A stretch of DNA of 18,235 nucleotides from an uncultured Lachnospiraceae bacterium (GCA_910585065.1 CAJUCG010000038.1:1-18235); one strand, 5' to 3'; positions 8,277 through 15,622 are shown, numbered from the stretch's first letter. The notes: generated from the letters alone by a model not told the origin. Numbers and translations are program-made.

Positions 8277-8318
8277 AAGAATGAGAATGAACCCGTATGG
8301 GGGTTCATCCTCATTCTT
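8277..8318 (-). terminator. Strong hairpin terminator downstream of the anti-sigma gene
   Basis: An 18-bp stem pairs 8277-8294 with 8301-8318 around a 6-base loop. The single mismatch on the plus strand is a G-U pair on the minus strand, and TTTT ends the minus-strand stem. This favours termination of the minus-strand sigma/anti-sigma transcript, although it could also stop the convergent plus-strand transcript. Confidence 0.75.
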
Positions 8319-8342
8319 CCAGGCGGATGCAATGGCGGCTTA

Positions 8343-9056
8343 CTAATCCACAGCGAACTCCCAGAGTTCCTTTGCATATACAAAATTTTTAATCAAAATC
8401 TGTCGTGTCTTCTCTCCCTCTTGCAATACCGCTTCTATCTGGTAATCTGGCAGATAGATCACACAGGTAAGTATTTTATCTTCCCTCTGCCATACCATCT
8501 TTCGCGATTCCTGCCCCTCTAACTTCTCCTGTGAAATGGAGCCGCCATCACCTTCCTCCGCTTCATTTATTACTGCATTCGAAGGAAATTCCTCAATCTC
8601 CCCGTTAAATACCGCCAATAGTTCCTGATACAGCCATTCCCCAGCATCTTCTTCCATTGGCATATCGGCTAGATTTCCTTCCCCCTCCCAATCCAACATC
8701 TCTTTGCCTTCCTGCCGCCCACCACTCATATTTGGCTCAAACATAGTATCAAAAAAATCTTCCGCTTCATCTTTTTGTCCCCCCTGCCTCACAAAAATCC
8801 CTAGGATTACAAAAAGCAAAATGGCAGCGGCGATCGTTCCCCCCCAGAAAGAATAAGGACTCTTTCCTTTTTTGCGCGTATTTTGATGCGGCAGCATAAT
8901 TTTACTTTCCGCATCTTCCCCCGCCGAAAGTAAAGTCTTTGCAATCAATTCTTTCGAAACTTCAATCTCCGAAAGTTCGTCTGACAGTGCCTGCATGATC
9001 TTGCGATCGGTGGTATCAAACTCCATATTATGGGAATTTTTTACTTTTTTATTCAT
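8343..9056 (-). CDS. Probable transmembrane anti-sigma factor partner of the ECF sigma factor
   Basis: The 237-residue product has an N-terminal cytoplasmic part of about 70 residues with helices (FDTTDRKIMQALSDELSEIEVS), then a basic stretch, one membrane helix at about 72-90 (GGTIAAAILLFVILGIFV), and an acidic outer domain of about 145 residues. This topology is standard for anti-sigma factors, and the gene directly follows the ECF sigma gene, overlapping it by 8 bp (ATGAATAA). The ribosome binding site AAAGGGAGG precedes the ATG well. No HxxxCxxC zinc anti-sigma motif is visible, so it is not a classic ZAS-domain protein and the assignment rests mainly on context and topology. The outer domain probably senses an envelope signal, but which one is not evident. 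Confidence 0.75.
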   Translation of the reverse strand: MNKKVKNSHNMEFDTTDRKIMQALSDELSEIEVSKELIAKTLLSAGEDAESKIMLPHQNTRKKGKSPYSFWGGTIAAAILLFVILGIFVRQGGQKDEAEDFFDTMFEPNMSGGRQEGKEMLDWEGEGNLADMPMEEDAGEWLYQELLAVFNGEIEEFPSNAVINEAEEGDGGSISQEKLEGQESRKMVWQREDKILTCVIYLPDYQIEAVLQEGEKTRQILIKNFVYAKELWEFAVD

Positions 9057-9567
9057 CTGTCAGCCTCCCTTTAAGCCCTTTTTTTAATTTCTCCTTTGCA
9101 CGGAACAACCTGCTTTTTACGGTACCCTCGCTGATTTTTAATTCCTCTGCGGTCTCCTTAATTCCCATTTCTCTGAAATATACACAGATCACCACATCGC
9201 GGTAAGGTTCTGGCAGTTCTTGTACCATTTCCCGCACTGTCCGCGCCTCCTCCTTTTGCTCCACTTCCCCAAAGGAATCCTGTGCCAAAAGCCTCTCTTC
9301 TCCAAAATCAAACATCGGTACAACCCTGCTGTGATATGCACTCTTTAAATAATCCTTGCAGGTATTCATGGTAATCCGAAGCAGCCAGGTCTTAATTGAT
9401 GCTCTCTCTTCGTAGGTATCCAGTTTTTCATTTGCCTTTAAAAATACTTCCTGAAACATATCCTCCGCAGTATGCATATCCTTCACATACAAATACGCCA
9501 TTCGCAATACATCATTTCCGTATTCTCTCATCAGTCCTTCCAGTGTATATGCCGATTTCTTTCTCAC
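9049..9567 (-). CDS. ECF-family RNA polymerase sigma factor
   Basis: This is a sigma-70 factor reduced to regions 2 and 4. Region 2 is LMREYGNDVLRMAYLYVKDMHTAEDMFQEVFLKA..., including the DMFQEVF core-binding segment and KTWLLRITMNTCKDYLK. Region 4 is LPEPYRDVVICVYFREMG followed by the helix-turn-helix KETAEELKISEGTVKSRLFRA. I prefer the GTG start at 9565-9567 (VRKKSAYTLEGL), which has AAGGGGGA upstream. A TTG at 9600 is open in frame, but its Shine-Dalgarno would lie at the very 5' end of the transcript predicted from the promoter. Factors of this kind direct transcription in response to envelope stress or antibiotics and are held by the downstream membrane protein. The gene is translationally coupled to it by an 8-bp overlap. 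Confidence 0.92.
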   Translation of the reverse strand: MRKKSAYTLEGLMREYGNDVLRMAYLYVKDMHTAEDMFQEVFLKANEKLDTYEERASIKTWLLRITMNTCKDYLKSAYHSRVVPMFDFGEERLLAQDSFGEVEQKEEARTVREMVQELPEPYRDVVICVYFREMGIKETAEELKISEGTVKSRLFRAKEKLKKGLKGRLTDE

Positions 9568-9618
9568 AGGTAAAGGTCCCCCTTCTCCCGACTCTCCCAA
9601 GCATCTCCCTTCCTATTA

Positions 9619-9645
9619 GACGAGAGAATGCAAAAAAAAGTTCCC
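9619..9645 (-). promoter_or_regulatory. ECF-type promoter of the sigma/anti-sigma operon (autoregulation)
   Basis: On the minus strand GGGAAC followed by a T run (-35, 9640-9645) and CGTC-TAATA (-10, CGTC at 9619-9622) are separated by 17 bases. GGAAC plus a T-rich stretch with CGTC is the promoter pattern of SigW-like ECF factors. It lies directly upstream of the sigma gene, as expected for positive autoregulation. Confidence 0.7.
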
Positions 9646-9678
9646 GGGCAAAAAAATTTAAGAATACCAGAAGCATAA

Positions 9679-9714
9679 CAGATAGAAGTCCCCCTATCTG
9701 ATTTATAAAATCAG
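9679..9714. terminator. Two small overlapping hairpins at the end of the GT2 operon
   Basis: CAGATAG (9679-9685) pairs with CTATCTG (9694-9700), and CTGATTT (9698-9704) pairs with AAATCAG (9708-9714). The second overlaps the stop codon of the glycosyltransferase gene. No immediate U-tract is seen; an AATTTTTTT stretch lies about 20 bases downstream on the minus strand. They are alternative structures that share bases. A terminator function is likely from position but weak in form. Confidence 0.4.
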
Positions 9715-10650
9715 CATAAGACCGATATTGCGTATCAATCCGCTCTTTAAATACCCGCCCCGCACTGCGTTGATCCGGCGCAAGAGGAAATTCTGTTCCT
9801 GCAGCATCAAAAATCCCTCTATCTGCTCCACCGCGCGATCAGGGATTTCCATATTATAGAATTGATAAAATTCCATCGCCTGTTCAAAATTCCTTAATAG
9901 AGTATATTTTTGTTTTTTAATTTCCTTTGCCCGCTTTTTTACATAGGTTCCAAAATTCTGCGCGCCAACCACATTATCCGTATGCTGCCGATAATCCATC
10001 ATAGGCTCCGGCAAATAGCTGGTATGCCCTGCAGATGCTGCCAAAAGTGCCATCCACCAATCATGGTAGCGCGCCTGTCTCGGCACTTTTGTTAACATCT
10101 CTGCCAGCGGCATATTGAGCATGGAAGTACAGCCAATCACCATATTTTCCATTAAGAGATGCGGAAATACACGCTTCTTCATATTAAAACGCTGAAGGGC
10201 AAAAAAGGAAGGGGCAAGCACCTTCCCGCTCCCGTCCACCACACGCGCATCCGTAAAGACCAGTCCGGGCAGCTCTCTACCATAACGTGCTTCTAGGCGT
10301 TTCATCCGGATGAGTGTGCGGCTTATCTTATCTGGATACCAATAATCATCCTGGTCGCTGAACATAAAATATACGGGATTTTGCCCCCAATTATTTTGTT
10401 TGACCGCATCCCGCAAAAGCATCAGAAAATTTTTTGTACCGCCAAGATTTTTCTTATTGCGCAGGACAGTGAGCTTGTCCGGATAACGCTTCTTGTACAG
10501 GGAGAGCAAAAAAAACGTTCCATCCGACGAAGCGTCATCGCGCACAATCAGCTCAAAATTCGGGTAATCCTGCGCCATAATGGATTTTAGCTGTTCCTCC
10601 AAATATCTTTCCCCCTGGTAAGTCGCCATTAAAATAATCACTTTATCCAT
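9703..10650 (-). CDS. Family 2 glycosyltransferase (rhamnosyltransferase-like)
   Basis: The 315-residue enzyme has a GT-A fold N-terminus with ILMATYQGERYLEEQLKSI, the nucleotide-binding DDASSDGT, and the metal-binding FSDQDDYWYPDKI (DXD region). The later YHDWWMALLAASAG and DYRQHTDNVVG motifs are typical of inverting transferases that add rhamnose or similar sugars to a lipid-linked polysaccharide. The start is the ATG at 10648-10650, with AAGGAGGAG four bases upstream inside the end of the preceding gene; the in-frame region further upstream lies within that gene. The 8-bp overlap (ATGGATAA) with the upstream glycosyltransferase implies translational coupling. Acts at the cytoplasmic face of the membrane; donor and acceptor are not determinable. 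Confidence 0.88.
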   Translation of the reverse strand: MDKVIILMATYQGERYLEEQLKSIMAQDYPNFELIVRDDASSDGTFFLLSLYKKRYPDKLTVLRNKKNLGGTKNFLMLLRDAVKQNNWGQNPVYFMFSDQDDYWYPDKISRTLIRMKRLEARYGRELPGLVFTDARVVDGSGKVLAPSFFALQRFNMKKRVFPHLLMENMVIGCTSMLNMPLAEMLTKVPRQARYHDWWMALLAASAGHTSYLPEPMMDYRQHTDNVVGAQNFGTYVKKRAKEIKKQKYTLLRNFEQAMEFYQFYNMEIPDRAVEQIEGFLMLQEQNFLLRRINAVRGGYLKSGLIRNIGLMLIL

Positions 10651-11617
10651 CAAACTCCTCCTTATCCGCAAAATAATCCGCATTCGATGTGCAGGCAAAC
10701 AACAATTTCCTCGGCAAGAGGTGATAGTGTTTTCCTAGCTGATACCCCAAAAATTTTGCCCCGCTCTGAAAGATCAAATCAAGGATATCCAGATACCGCT
10801 TTTGTCCAACCAAATAGAAAAAGGTATCTTTTACCAGCCGCATTCCCTCACCTTCCGCTGGAACCCGATCAAAAATTTCCTGGTACTGGGTGTGCGACAC
10901 GCCGAGATCAAAATTTCTTTTTAGCTGTTCCAAAAGTGAATAATTGTGTGAATGGTAGACTTTCGCCTCCGCGACATAGGCGATGCGGTAACCCGCCCCA
11001 ATCAGGCGCGACGCAATAATCGTATCCTCACTAAAAATCGTCTTCTCCACAAACCCTCCAACCTCATTATAGGCGGCACGCTTGTAAGCCGCGCAAACAT
11101 CGGAACAAAAATAAGTCTTAATGCCAAGGCGCGGCAGATCCTCCTTTGTTTTCACCGCACTTATATTCGGATAATTAAACATTCTTGTATACTGCTCCAC
11201 TACTGTGCTATTTAGCGGTGCAGCCTGCCTTGCATAGGACAATGCACAGTCCTCTTCCTTCAATGCTAAGAGCAGACGCTCAAGCAAATAATCATCCGCC
11301 GGAACTGCATCCTGCGTCATCATCACAAAATAATCCGCCGTGCTAAGCGAAACTGCCTTTTTCCGCGTCCCGCCATGATCAAACTCCTCCTTTTTTACTG
11401 GTACCACCAACACATCGATCTTTTTCTTCCCGTAAATTTTTTGCTTGACCATCCGGCACTTCAATCGCCTTTCCAAATCTGCGCAGGAAAACCCCTCCGC
11501 CTCAGTATTCATCAGAATAATCCGATCCGGTTTTACACTTTGCGCCAAAAGCGATAGAAAAAGCTTATCTAATTTTTTATCCGGCTTGTACACCGGAATA
11601 ATTACATCTATCCCCAT
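10643..11617 (-). CDS. Family 2 glycosyltransferase (rhamnosyltransferase-like), first gene of pair
   Basis: A 324-residue GT2 enzyme: IDVIIPVYKPDKKLDKLFLSL at the N-terminus, HGGTRKKA followed by FVMMTQDAVPAD (the DXD-like metal site), then FCSDVCAAYKRAAYNEVGGF and FSEDTIIASRLIGAGYRIAY (the ED catalytic-base motif). The FDHGGTR...TQDA combination is characteristic of bacterial rhamnosyltransferases that build wall or capsular polysaccharide. The start is the ATG at 11615-11617, preceded by AAGGAG with 7-base spacing. The following GT2 gene overlaps its stop by 8 bp. The two glycosyltransferases probably act sequentially on the same glycan. No promoter is obvious in the 116 bp upstream, which hold two hairpins after prfC. 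Confidence 0.88.
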   Translation of the reverse strand: MGIDVIIPVYKPDKKLDKLFLSLLAQSVKPDRIILMNTEAEGFSCADLERRLKCRMVKQKIYGKKKIDVLVVPVKKEEFDHGGTRKKAVSLSTADYFVMMTQDAVPADDYLLERLLLALKEEDCALSYARQAAPLNSTVVEQYTRMFNYPNISAVKTKEDLPRLGIKTYFCSDVCAAYKRAAYNEVGGFVEKTIFSEDTIIASRLIGAGYRIAYVAEAKVYHSHNYSLLEQLKRNFDLGVSHTQYQEIFDRVPAEGEGMRLVKDTFFYLVGQKRYLDILDLIFQSGAKFLGYQLGKHYHLLPRKLLFACTSNADYFADKEEFDG

Positions 11618-11671
11618 AAAAAATCTCCTTATTTTAAGTTCCGCAGAAAGCCCTGCACCGTGCCCTCTCCT

Positions 11672-11732
11672 GGAAGGATTTTTTGTTCGCTCTGCTCCCA
11701 CAAAATCCTTCCGGTACGGTTTTCACCGTACC
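11672..11732. terminator. Double hairpin between prfC and the GT2 pair
   Basis: GGTACGGT-TTTC-ACCGTACC (11713-11732) starts directly after the prfC stop codon. Adjacent to it, GGAAGGATTTT (11672-11682) pairs with AAAATCCTTCC (11702-11712) around a 19-base loop. Both stems are perfect. Read from the minus strand, neither is followed by a U-tract, though the second contains an A/T-rich stem end. They probably act in termination or mRNA 3'-end protection of prfC. Confidence 0.5.
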
Positions 11733-11733
11733 C

Positions 11734-13326
11734 CTAATTCCTCGAAAATTCTGCCAATACCAGCCCTTTGTTTCGCTCCTTTACTGTCCCGATGCTCCAG
11801 GCATGGACAAAGAGCAAAAGCGGATTTCCTTTCATATCTTTCACCCGCTTTGTATCCGAGGTTACCGAAAGCCCTGCCACATTTATCTCATCCTTATTTT
11901 CAATCCATCGAATATGCTCGTAAGGCAGCGGTTCCAGCCGGATTTCCACATTATACTCCGATTCCAGCCGAAATTTTAATACATCAAACTGTAGCACGCC
12001 GACTACACCGACAATAATTTCCTCCATCCCCGTATTAAATTCCTGGAAAATCTGAATTGCCCCCTCCTGTGCAATCTGCGTTACCCCCTTGACAAATTGC
12101 TTGCGCTTCATCGTATCCACCTGGCGGATCTTTGCAAAATGTTCCGGCGCGAAAGTCGGAATACCCTCGTAAGCAAATTTCTGTCCGGGTGTACACAGCG
12201 TGTCTCCGATCGAAAAAATTCCCGGGTCAAACACCCCGATAATATCCCCCGCATATGCCTTATCAAGGATTTTTCTCTCCTGTGCCATTAGCTGCTGCGG
12301 CTGGGAGAGGCGAAGTTTCTTCGCGCCCTGCACATGGTAGACCTCCTCCTCTGCATCAAATTTTCCTGAGCAGATACGCATAAATGCAATGCGGTCGCGG
12401 TGAGCCTTATTCATATTCGCTTGAATCTTAAATACAAATGCAGAAAAATCATTTGTTACCGGGTCAATCAGCCCCGCATCCGACCTTCGCGGCAGCGGTG
12501 TTGTCGTCATTTCAAGGAAATGCTTTAAAAAGGTTTCCACGCCAAAATTGGTCAATGCCGATCCAAAAAATACCGGGGTCAATTCCCCCGCACGCACGGC
12601 GGCAAGATCAAATTCCTGTGCCGCCCCGTCAAGAAGTTCAATCTCCTCGGAAAGCTTATCATGCGCATCTCTGCCAATAACTTCGTCCGTCTTTGCATCC
12701 CCTATCGTGACCTCAACAGAGTCCACTTCCTTCATCCCGTTGTTTGCTGCGGTAAATCGCGAAATCGTTTTTGTATTGCGATCGTAAACACCTTGAAAAC
12801 GCTTTCCTGAACCGATCGGCCAGTTAACTGGACAGGTGGCAATTCCCAGCACCGTCTCGATATCATCAAGCAATTCAAAGGTATCCTTTGCCTCCCTGTC
12901 CATTTTATTGATAAACGTAAAAATCGGAATATGGCGCATCACACAGACTTTAAATAACTTGATGGTCTGCGCCTCAACCCCCTTTGAGCCATCGATTACC
13001 ATAACTGCGGAGTCTGCCGCCATCAATGTCCGGTAGGTGTCCTCCGAGAAATCCTGGTGTCCCGGTGTGTCAAGAATATTGATACAATACCCACCATAAT
13101 TAAACTGCATCACCGACGAAGTCACGGAAATCCCGCGCTCCTTCTCAATCTCCATCCAATCAGAAACTGCGTGTTTTGCAGTTTTCTTTCCCTTTACTGA
13201 ACCTGCCAGATTGATCGCGCCCCCGTAGAGCAATAATTTTTCCGTCAATGTAGTCTTGCCCGCGTCCGGGTGGGAAATAATGGCAAAGGTTCTTCTCTTT
13301 TTTATTTCTTCTGCATAATCCTGCAA
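11734..13326 (-). CDS. prfC: Peptide chain release factor 3
   Basis: RF3 is a translational GTPase that removes RF1/RF2 from the ribosome after peptide release. The G motifs are clear: SHPDAGKTT (G1), a switch region with DWMEIEKERGISVTSS, DTPGHQDF (G3) and NKMD (G4). The RF3-specific AISHPDAGKTTLTEK...GGAINLAGSVKG and the C-terminal LQFDVLKFRLESEYNVE are present. The start is the TTG at 13324-13326, preceded by GGAGGAG with about 6-base spacing. It gives MQDYAEEIKKRRTFAI and 530 residues, the usual RF3 length. In-frame starts further upstream (TTG 13389, ATG 13365) overlap a sigma-A promoter and are rejected. Cytoplasmic, housekeeping, apparently monocistronic between hairpins and its own promoter. 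Confidence 0.95.
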   Translation of the reverse strand: MQDYAEEIKKRRTFAIISHPDAGKTTLTEKLLLYGGAINLAGSVKGKKTAKHAVSDWMEIEKERGISVTSSVMQFNYGGYCINILDTPGHQDFSEDTYRTLMAADSAVMVIDGSKGVEAQTIKLFKVCVMRHIPIFTFINKMDREAKDTFELLDDIETVLGIATCPVNWPIGSGKRFQGVYDRNTKTISRFTAANNGMKEVDSVEVTIGDAKTDEVIGRDAHDKLSEEIELLDGAAQEFDLAAVRAGELTPVFFGSALTNFGVETFLKHFLEMTTTPLPRRSDAGLIDPVTNDFSAFVFKIQANMNKAHRDRIAFMRICSGKFDAEEEVYHVQGAKKLRLSQPQQLMAQERKILDKAYAGDIIGVFDPGIFSIGDTLCTPGQKFAYEGIPTFAPEHFAKIRQVDTMKRKQFVKGVTQIAQEGAIQIFQEFNTGMEEIIVGVVGVLQFDVLKFRLESEYNVEIRLEPLPYEHIRWIENKDEINVAGLSVTSDTKRVKDMKGNPLLLFVHAWSIGTVKERNKGLVLAEFSRN

Positions 13327-13360
13327 TATTCTCTCCTCCAAATCTATCGTTAATGTTGTT

Positions 13361-13389
13361 ATCATAATCTCTTGGAAAGGATTTGTCAA
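13361..13389 (-). promoter_or_regulatory. Sigma-A promoter of prfC
   Basis: The minus strand carries a perfect TTGACA (13384-13389), a 17-base spacer, and TATGAT (13361-13366). Transcription would begin about 7 bases after the -10 and give a leader of roughly 25-30 bases before the GGAGGAG/TTG start of prfC. This placement decides the start codon of prfC. Confidence 0.85.
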
Positions 13390-13495
13390 CCGGGGAGGCT
13401 GGATTTTTATGGAGGGCGCATATCCAGGTAAATTCGCTTTTTCTCCAGTCGCAGCGCAGGACGTATGTTAAATTATCTTTCTGTGGAACCATCCA

Positions 13496-14323
13496 TTATT
13501 TTTGTGTATGGTTCTTCTCATAATAAAAGACATACTGTTGGATAATTCCTGCATTCTCCCCGAAAAGATAAAAGGGATCGCTCCCCTTACACTCCTTTTC
13601 AATTGCCCTTGAAATCCAGACATCAACCGGAACGCAGCCCATCCTCCCATAGCCAAACAGTGCGACACAGTTGGCTACCTTTTTTCCAACACCGTGAACT
13701 GTCTGCAATTTCTCCAGCAGTTCCTTGTCACTATAAGTAGAAATTGTAATCAAATCAAGATTTCCGGAGGATACCTGATAAATTGCATCAAGAACATAGC
13801 CTGTCCGATATCCCAGACTGCACGCTGCCAAGTCATCTTCTGATGCAGATCCCATCTCCTGCGGTGATGGAAAAGAAAAAATCGTTTCATATTCTGTAAA
13901 GATTTGATGTCCGTACTTTGCCGCCAGCATTTCCACCGATTTTGCTATGGCTGGAATACTCTTTCTCTGCGAAATAATAAAGGTTACAAGCATCTCCCAG
14001 ACCTGCTGGCGCAAAATCCGAAGCCCTCTTCCATAATTCATCGCCTCTCTGACAAAGGGGTGTTTATTATATTCTGCATCGTAGATTTCCTTATAGGAAC
14101 GTCCGAGATCAAAGTAGGCACTCCATATATTTTTCCAATCCTCCTCATTGCAGGAAACAATAAATTGATACTTCTCTATTTTTCGAATATAAATAACCTG
14201 ATCACCCGTAATAAAGCGATAAGTCCCATCATCAAATTTCCGGACGCGGAAACATTGTCCGCTTGTGGAAATTTTTTCCAAATCAAAATCATCTCTTATT
14301 TCTATTTGCATATTTTGCTCCAT
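13496..14323 (-). CDS. 8-oxoguanine DNA glycosylase (OGG1/OGG-like, HhH-GPD)
   Basis: A 275-residue base-excision repair glycosylase/AP lyase of the OGG1 type. The N-terminal OGG domain has GQCFRVRK. The helix-hairpin-helix region is QQVWEMLVTFIISQRKSIPAI, followed by LQTVHGVGKKVANCVALFGYG with the Schiff-base lysine (K215, equivalent to human OGG1 K249), and VPVDVW with the catalytic aspartate (D234, equivalent to D268). It removes 8-oxo-G paired with C and nicks the strand. The start is ATG at 14321-14323 (weak AGAGAG); the ATG four codons later has GGAG at 6-base spacing and is an equally good candidate. No Fe-S cluster cysteines are seen, consistent with OGG1 rather than MutY/Nth. It is divergent from the EVE-like gene. 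A weak TAATAT lies upstream but no good -35. Confidence 0.93.
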   Translation of the reverse strand: MEQNMQIEIRDDFDLEKISTSGQCFRVRKFDDGTYRFITGDQVIYIRKIEKYQFIVSCNEEDWKNIWSAYFDLGRSYKEIYDAEYNKHPFVREAMNYGRGLRILRQQVWEMLVTFIISQRKSIPAIAKSVEMLAAKYGHQIFTEYETIFSFPSPQEMGSASEDDLAACSLGYRTGYVLDAIYQVSSGNLDLITISTYSDKELLEKLQTVHGVGKKVANCVALFGYGRMGCVPVDVWISRAIEKECKGSDPFYLFGENAGIIQQYVFYYEKNHTQK

Positions 14324-14444
14324 TCTGTCTCTCTTATATTACTATCAAAATTCATTCTGCCGAAAAATATTTAGTTTCCCTCCTAATTTATTCTGTTAAA
14401 ATGATATCAAATAGATTTATTCTATATTTATTTTAATTTTATCC

Positions 14445-14473
14445 TTGACAAGTCCTTATATTTGTGTTAATAT
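14445..14473 (+). promoter_or_regulatory. Strong sigma-A promoter of the EVE-like gene
   Basis: A perfect TTGACA (14445-14450) and TAATAT (14468-14473) are separated by exactly 17 bases. The start codon is at 14602, so the mRNA leader is about 120 nt, unusually long for this window, and is very A+T-rich and palindromic. Confidence 0.85.
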
Positions 14474-14518
14474 ATTGAAAAATCAACATATTACTATATA
14501 ACAAAGGATATATTCAAC

Positions 14519-14559
14519 GATATTTATAGATATATCATCAAATATATTATATAAATATC
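14519..14559 (+). promoter_or_regulatory. A+T palindrome in the leader of the EVE-like gene
   Basis: GATATTTATA (14519-14528) and TATAAATATC (14550-14559) form a perfect 10-bp inverted repeat, with ATATAT/ATATAT pairing possible inside. GATAT occurs three times on the left side and ATATC repeatedly on the right. This array lies between the promoter and the GAAAGGAG ribosome binding site (14588-14594). It may bind a regulator or fold in RNA; simple A+T bias is the alternative. Confidence 0.45.
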
Positions 14560-14601
14560 ATTGTAATATCACCCATTTTTCTCTATGAAAGGAGTTTTAT
14601 T

Positions 14602-15279
14602 ATGAAAAACGCATGGCTTATCCGTCCCTTCCCCCATGGCAAGCAAAGGTTCTCCGAATTTTTGGAGCGCGGCATAATCGCAGTCGGCTGGCCGAAAATT
14701 GGCAATTTAACCGGAAAGTCCAGAGGGCAGTTAAAGGAAATTTTATCTAAACCTCCCTACAGCTATGATGGACTGCGCCTTGGCAATGCTTATGCCAGCA
14801 TTGATATCTTTATTAATCAAATGCATAGTGGGGATCTGCTTCTTATGCCAAATGGCGACGATATCTATTTTGGTGAAATTACAAGTGTATATTATTATGA
14901 TTCTTTCACAGATAATGACGAGGACGGCTATCCGCATCAGAGGAAGGCAAAATGGCTGACCCATACTTCCCGCCAATCTCTTTCAAAGGAATTGCGCTAT
15001 TCGTTAAAGGTACATCGAACAACTGCCAATCTATCACATCACTTTGCTGAGATTGACGCTTTAAGCCATGGCAGAGAATTCCTAGCTTCCCCAGAGGAGC
15101 CAGTGGCTTTAACATCTTCTAAAAGCCCTGCGGCAGCGATAGAAAATATAAATATGATTGAAATTTCCTATCCGTTAAGAGCGGACTGCATGGTAACTGC
15201 GCGCATTCCAAAAGATATCAACGAACAAGAGGCAAAACGCCTTGGAATGTACTTTTCCTCCCTGTATTTTGCGGAGTGA
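14602..15279 (+). CDS. Stand-alone PUA/EVE-like protein resembling the N-terminal module of Mrr-type restriction enzymes
   Basis: A 225-residue soluble protein. Residues 1-150 match the pattern of a PUA/EVE-like module found at the N-terminus of some Mrr-family and related restriction proteins: WLIRP, FLERGIIAVGWPKIGNL, an HSGDLLLMPNGDDIYFGEI core (76-93), and YPHQRKAKWL. Proteins of the PUA/EVE/ASCH superfamily bind modified bases in DNA or RNA in a pocket; a reader role is inferred here. No PD-(D/E)XK or other nuclease motif is visible, so catalysis would need a partner. Residues ~161-225 form a short second module ending PLRADCMVTARIPKDINEQEAKRLGMYFSSLY. The ATG has GAAAGGAG seven bases upstream. 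Base composition resembles the backbone, unlike the restriction-modification genes downstream. It has a strong promoter and a terminal hairpin of its own. Confidence 0.6.
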   Translation: MKNAWLIRPFPHGKQRFSEFLERGIIAVGWPKIGNLTGKSRGQLKEILSKPPYSYDGLRLGNAYASIDIFINQMHSGDLLLMPNGDDIYFGEITSVYYYDSFTDNDEDGYPHQRKAKWLTHTSRQSLSKELRYSLKVHRTTANLSHHFAEIDALSHGREFLASPEEPVALTSSKSPAAAIENINMIEISYPLRADCMVTARIPKDINEQEAKRLGMYFSSLYFAE

Positions 15280-15294
15280 AGGAATGGATAAGAG

Positions 15295-15328
15295 AGCCAG
15301 CCGGGAAATTTCCCGGTTGGCTGACAAT
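15295..15328 (+). terminator. Terminator-like hairpin after the EVE-like gene (repeat copy 1)
   Basis: AGCCAGCCGGGAAA (15295-15308) pairs with TTTCCCGGTTGGCT (15309-15322), one pair being G-U on the plus strand. GACAAT and a modest T-rich stretch follow. It starts 16 bp after the stop codon. The right arm plus GACAAT recurs exactly at 18109-18128. Confidence 0.75.
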
Positions 15329-15436
15329 TTATCTTTCCGTTTCTCTGATCTTATCATAAAATAACTCCGTTTTCAACTATGTTTTTATCTATTATTTTTA
15401 AGACCTGCATTTTTATGATTTTTCCAGAAGTTATTC

Positions 15437-15464
15437 TTGCAAAAACTGATTTTGTATATATAAT
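15437..15464 (+). promoter_or_regulatory. Putative sigma-A promoter of the restriction-modification cassette
   Basis: TTGCAA (15437-15442) and a perfect TATAAT (15459-15464) are separated by 16 bases. It is the best promoter-like pair before the restriction gene. The local sequence is very A+T-rich, so chance matches are more likely than usual. Confidence 0.55.
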
Positions 15465-15587
15465 AAAAGTGGGGGATTTTTACTTTTGTTAAAGTGAATA
15501 TTATGTCAGATACAGAACTTACAAATAATGCAAAAATTATATAAAATACAAGTAACAATACTCAAAAATATTTGCGCCGTACCTGAT

Positions 15588-15622
15588 ATTAAAACAAACG
15601 ACCACGTAACCTTTATTTTAAT
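15588..15622 (+). promoter_or_regulatory. Imperfect hairpin upstream of the restriction gene
   Basis: ATTAAAACAAA (15588-15598) pairs with TTTATTTTAAT (15612-15622) with one mismatch, around a 13-base loop. It lies about 30 bases before the ribosome binding site AGAGGA. It could be an operator or a leader structure that limits nuclease expression. Confidence 0.35.

Noticed and set aside
6288..9000. Possibility that tRNA-Gln is an integration site for a genomic island
   Set aside because: No integrase gene and no duplicated tRNA 3' end were found in the window; flanking genes look like backbone.
11445..12017. 190-codon plus-strand frame opposite prfC and the GT2 gene
   Set aside because: It is antisense to two well supported genes and crosses the intergenic hairpins; composition is low in family-like features.
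13160..13492. 110-codon minus-strand frame upstream of and overlapping prfC
   Set aside because: It covers the prfC promoter and the start of prfC in another frame, with no recognisable domain.
14500..14600. CRISPR-like or iteron-like array in the A+T leader
   Set aside because: The GATAT/ATATC units are too short and irregularly spaced for either; they form an inverted repeat rather than a regular direct-repeat array.
15503..15544. 13-codon frame MSDTELTNNAKII before the restriction gene, considered as a leader peptide or C-protein remnant
   Set aside because: Only a weak AAAGTGA precedes it. It is too short for a helix-turn-helix control protein, and no attenuation-type codon run is seen.
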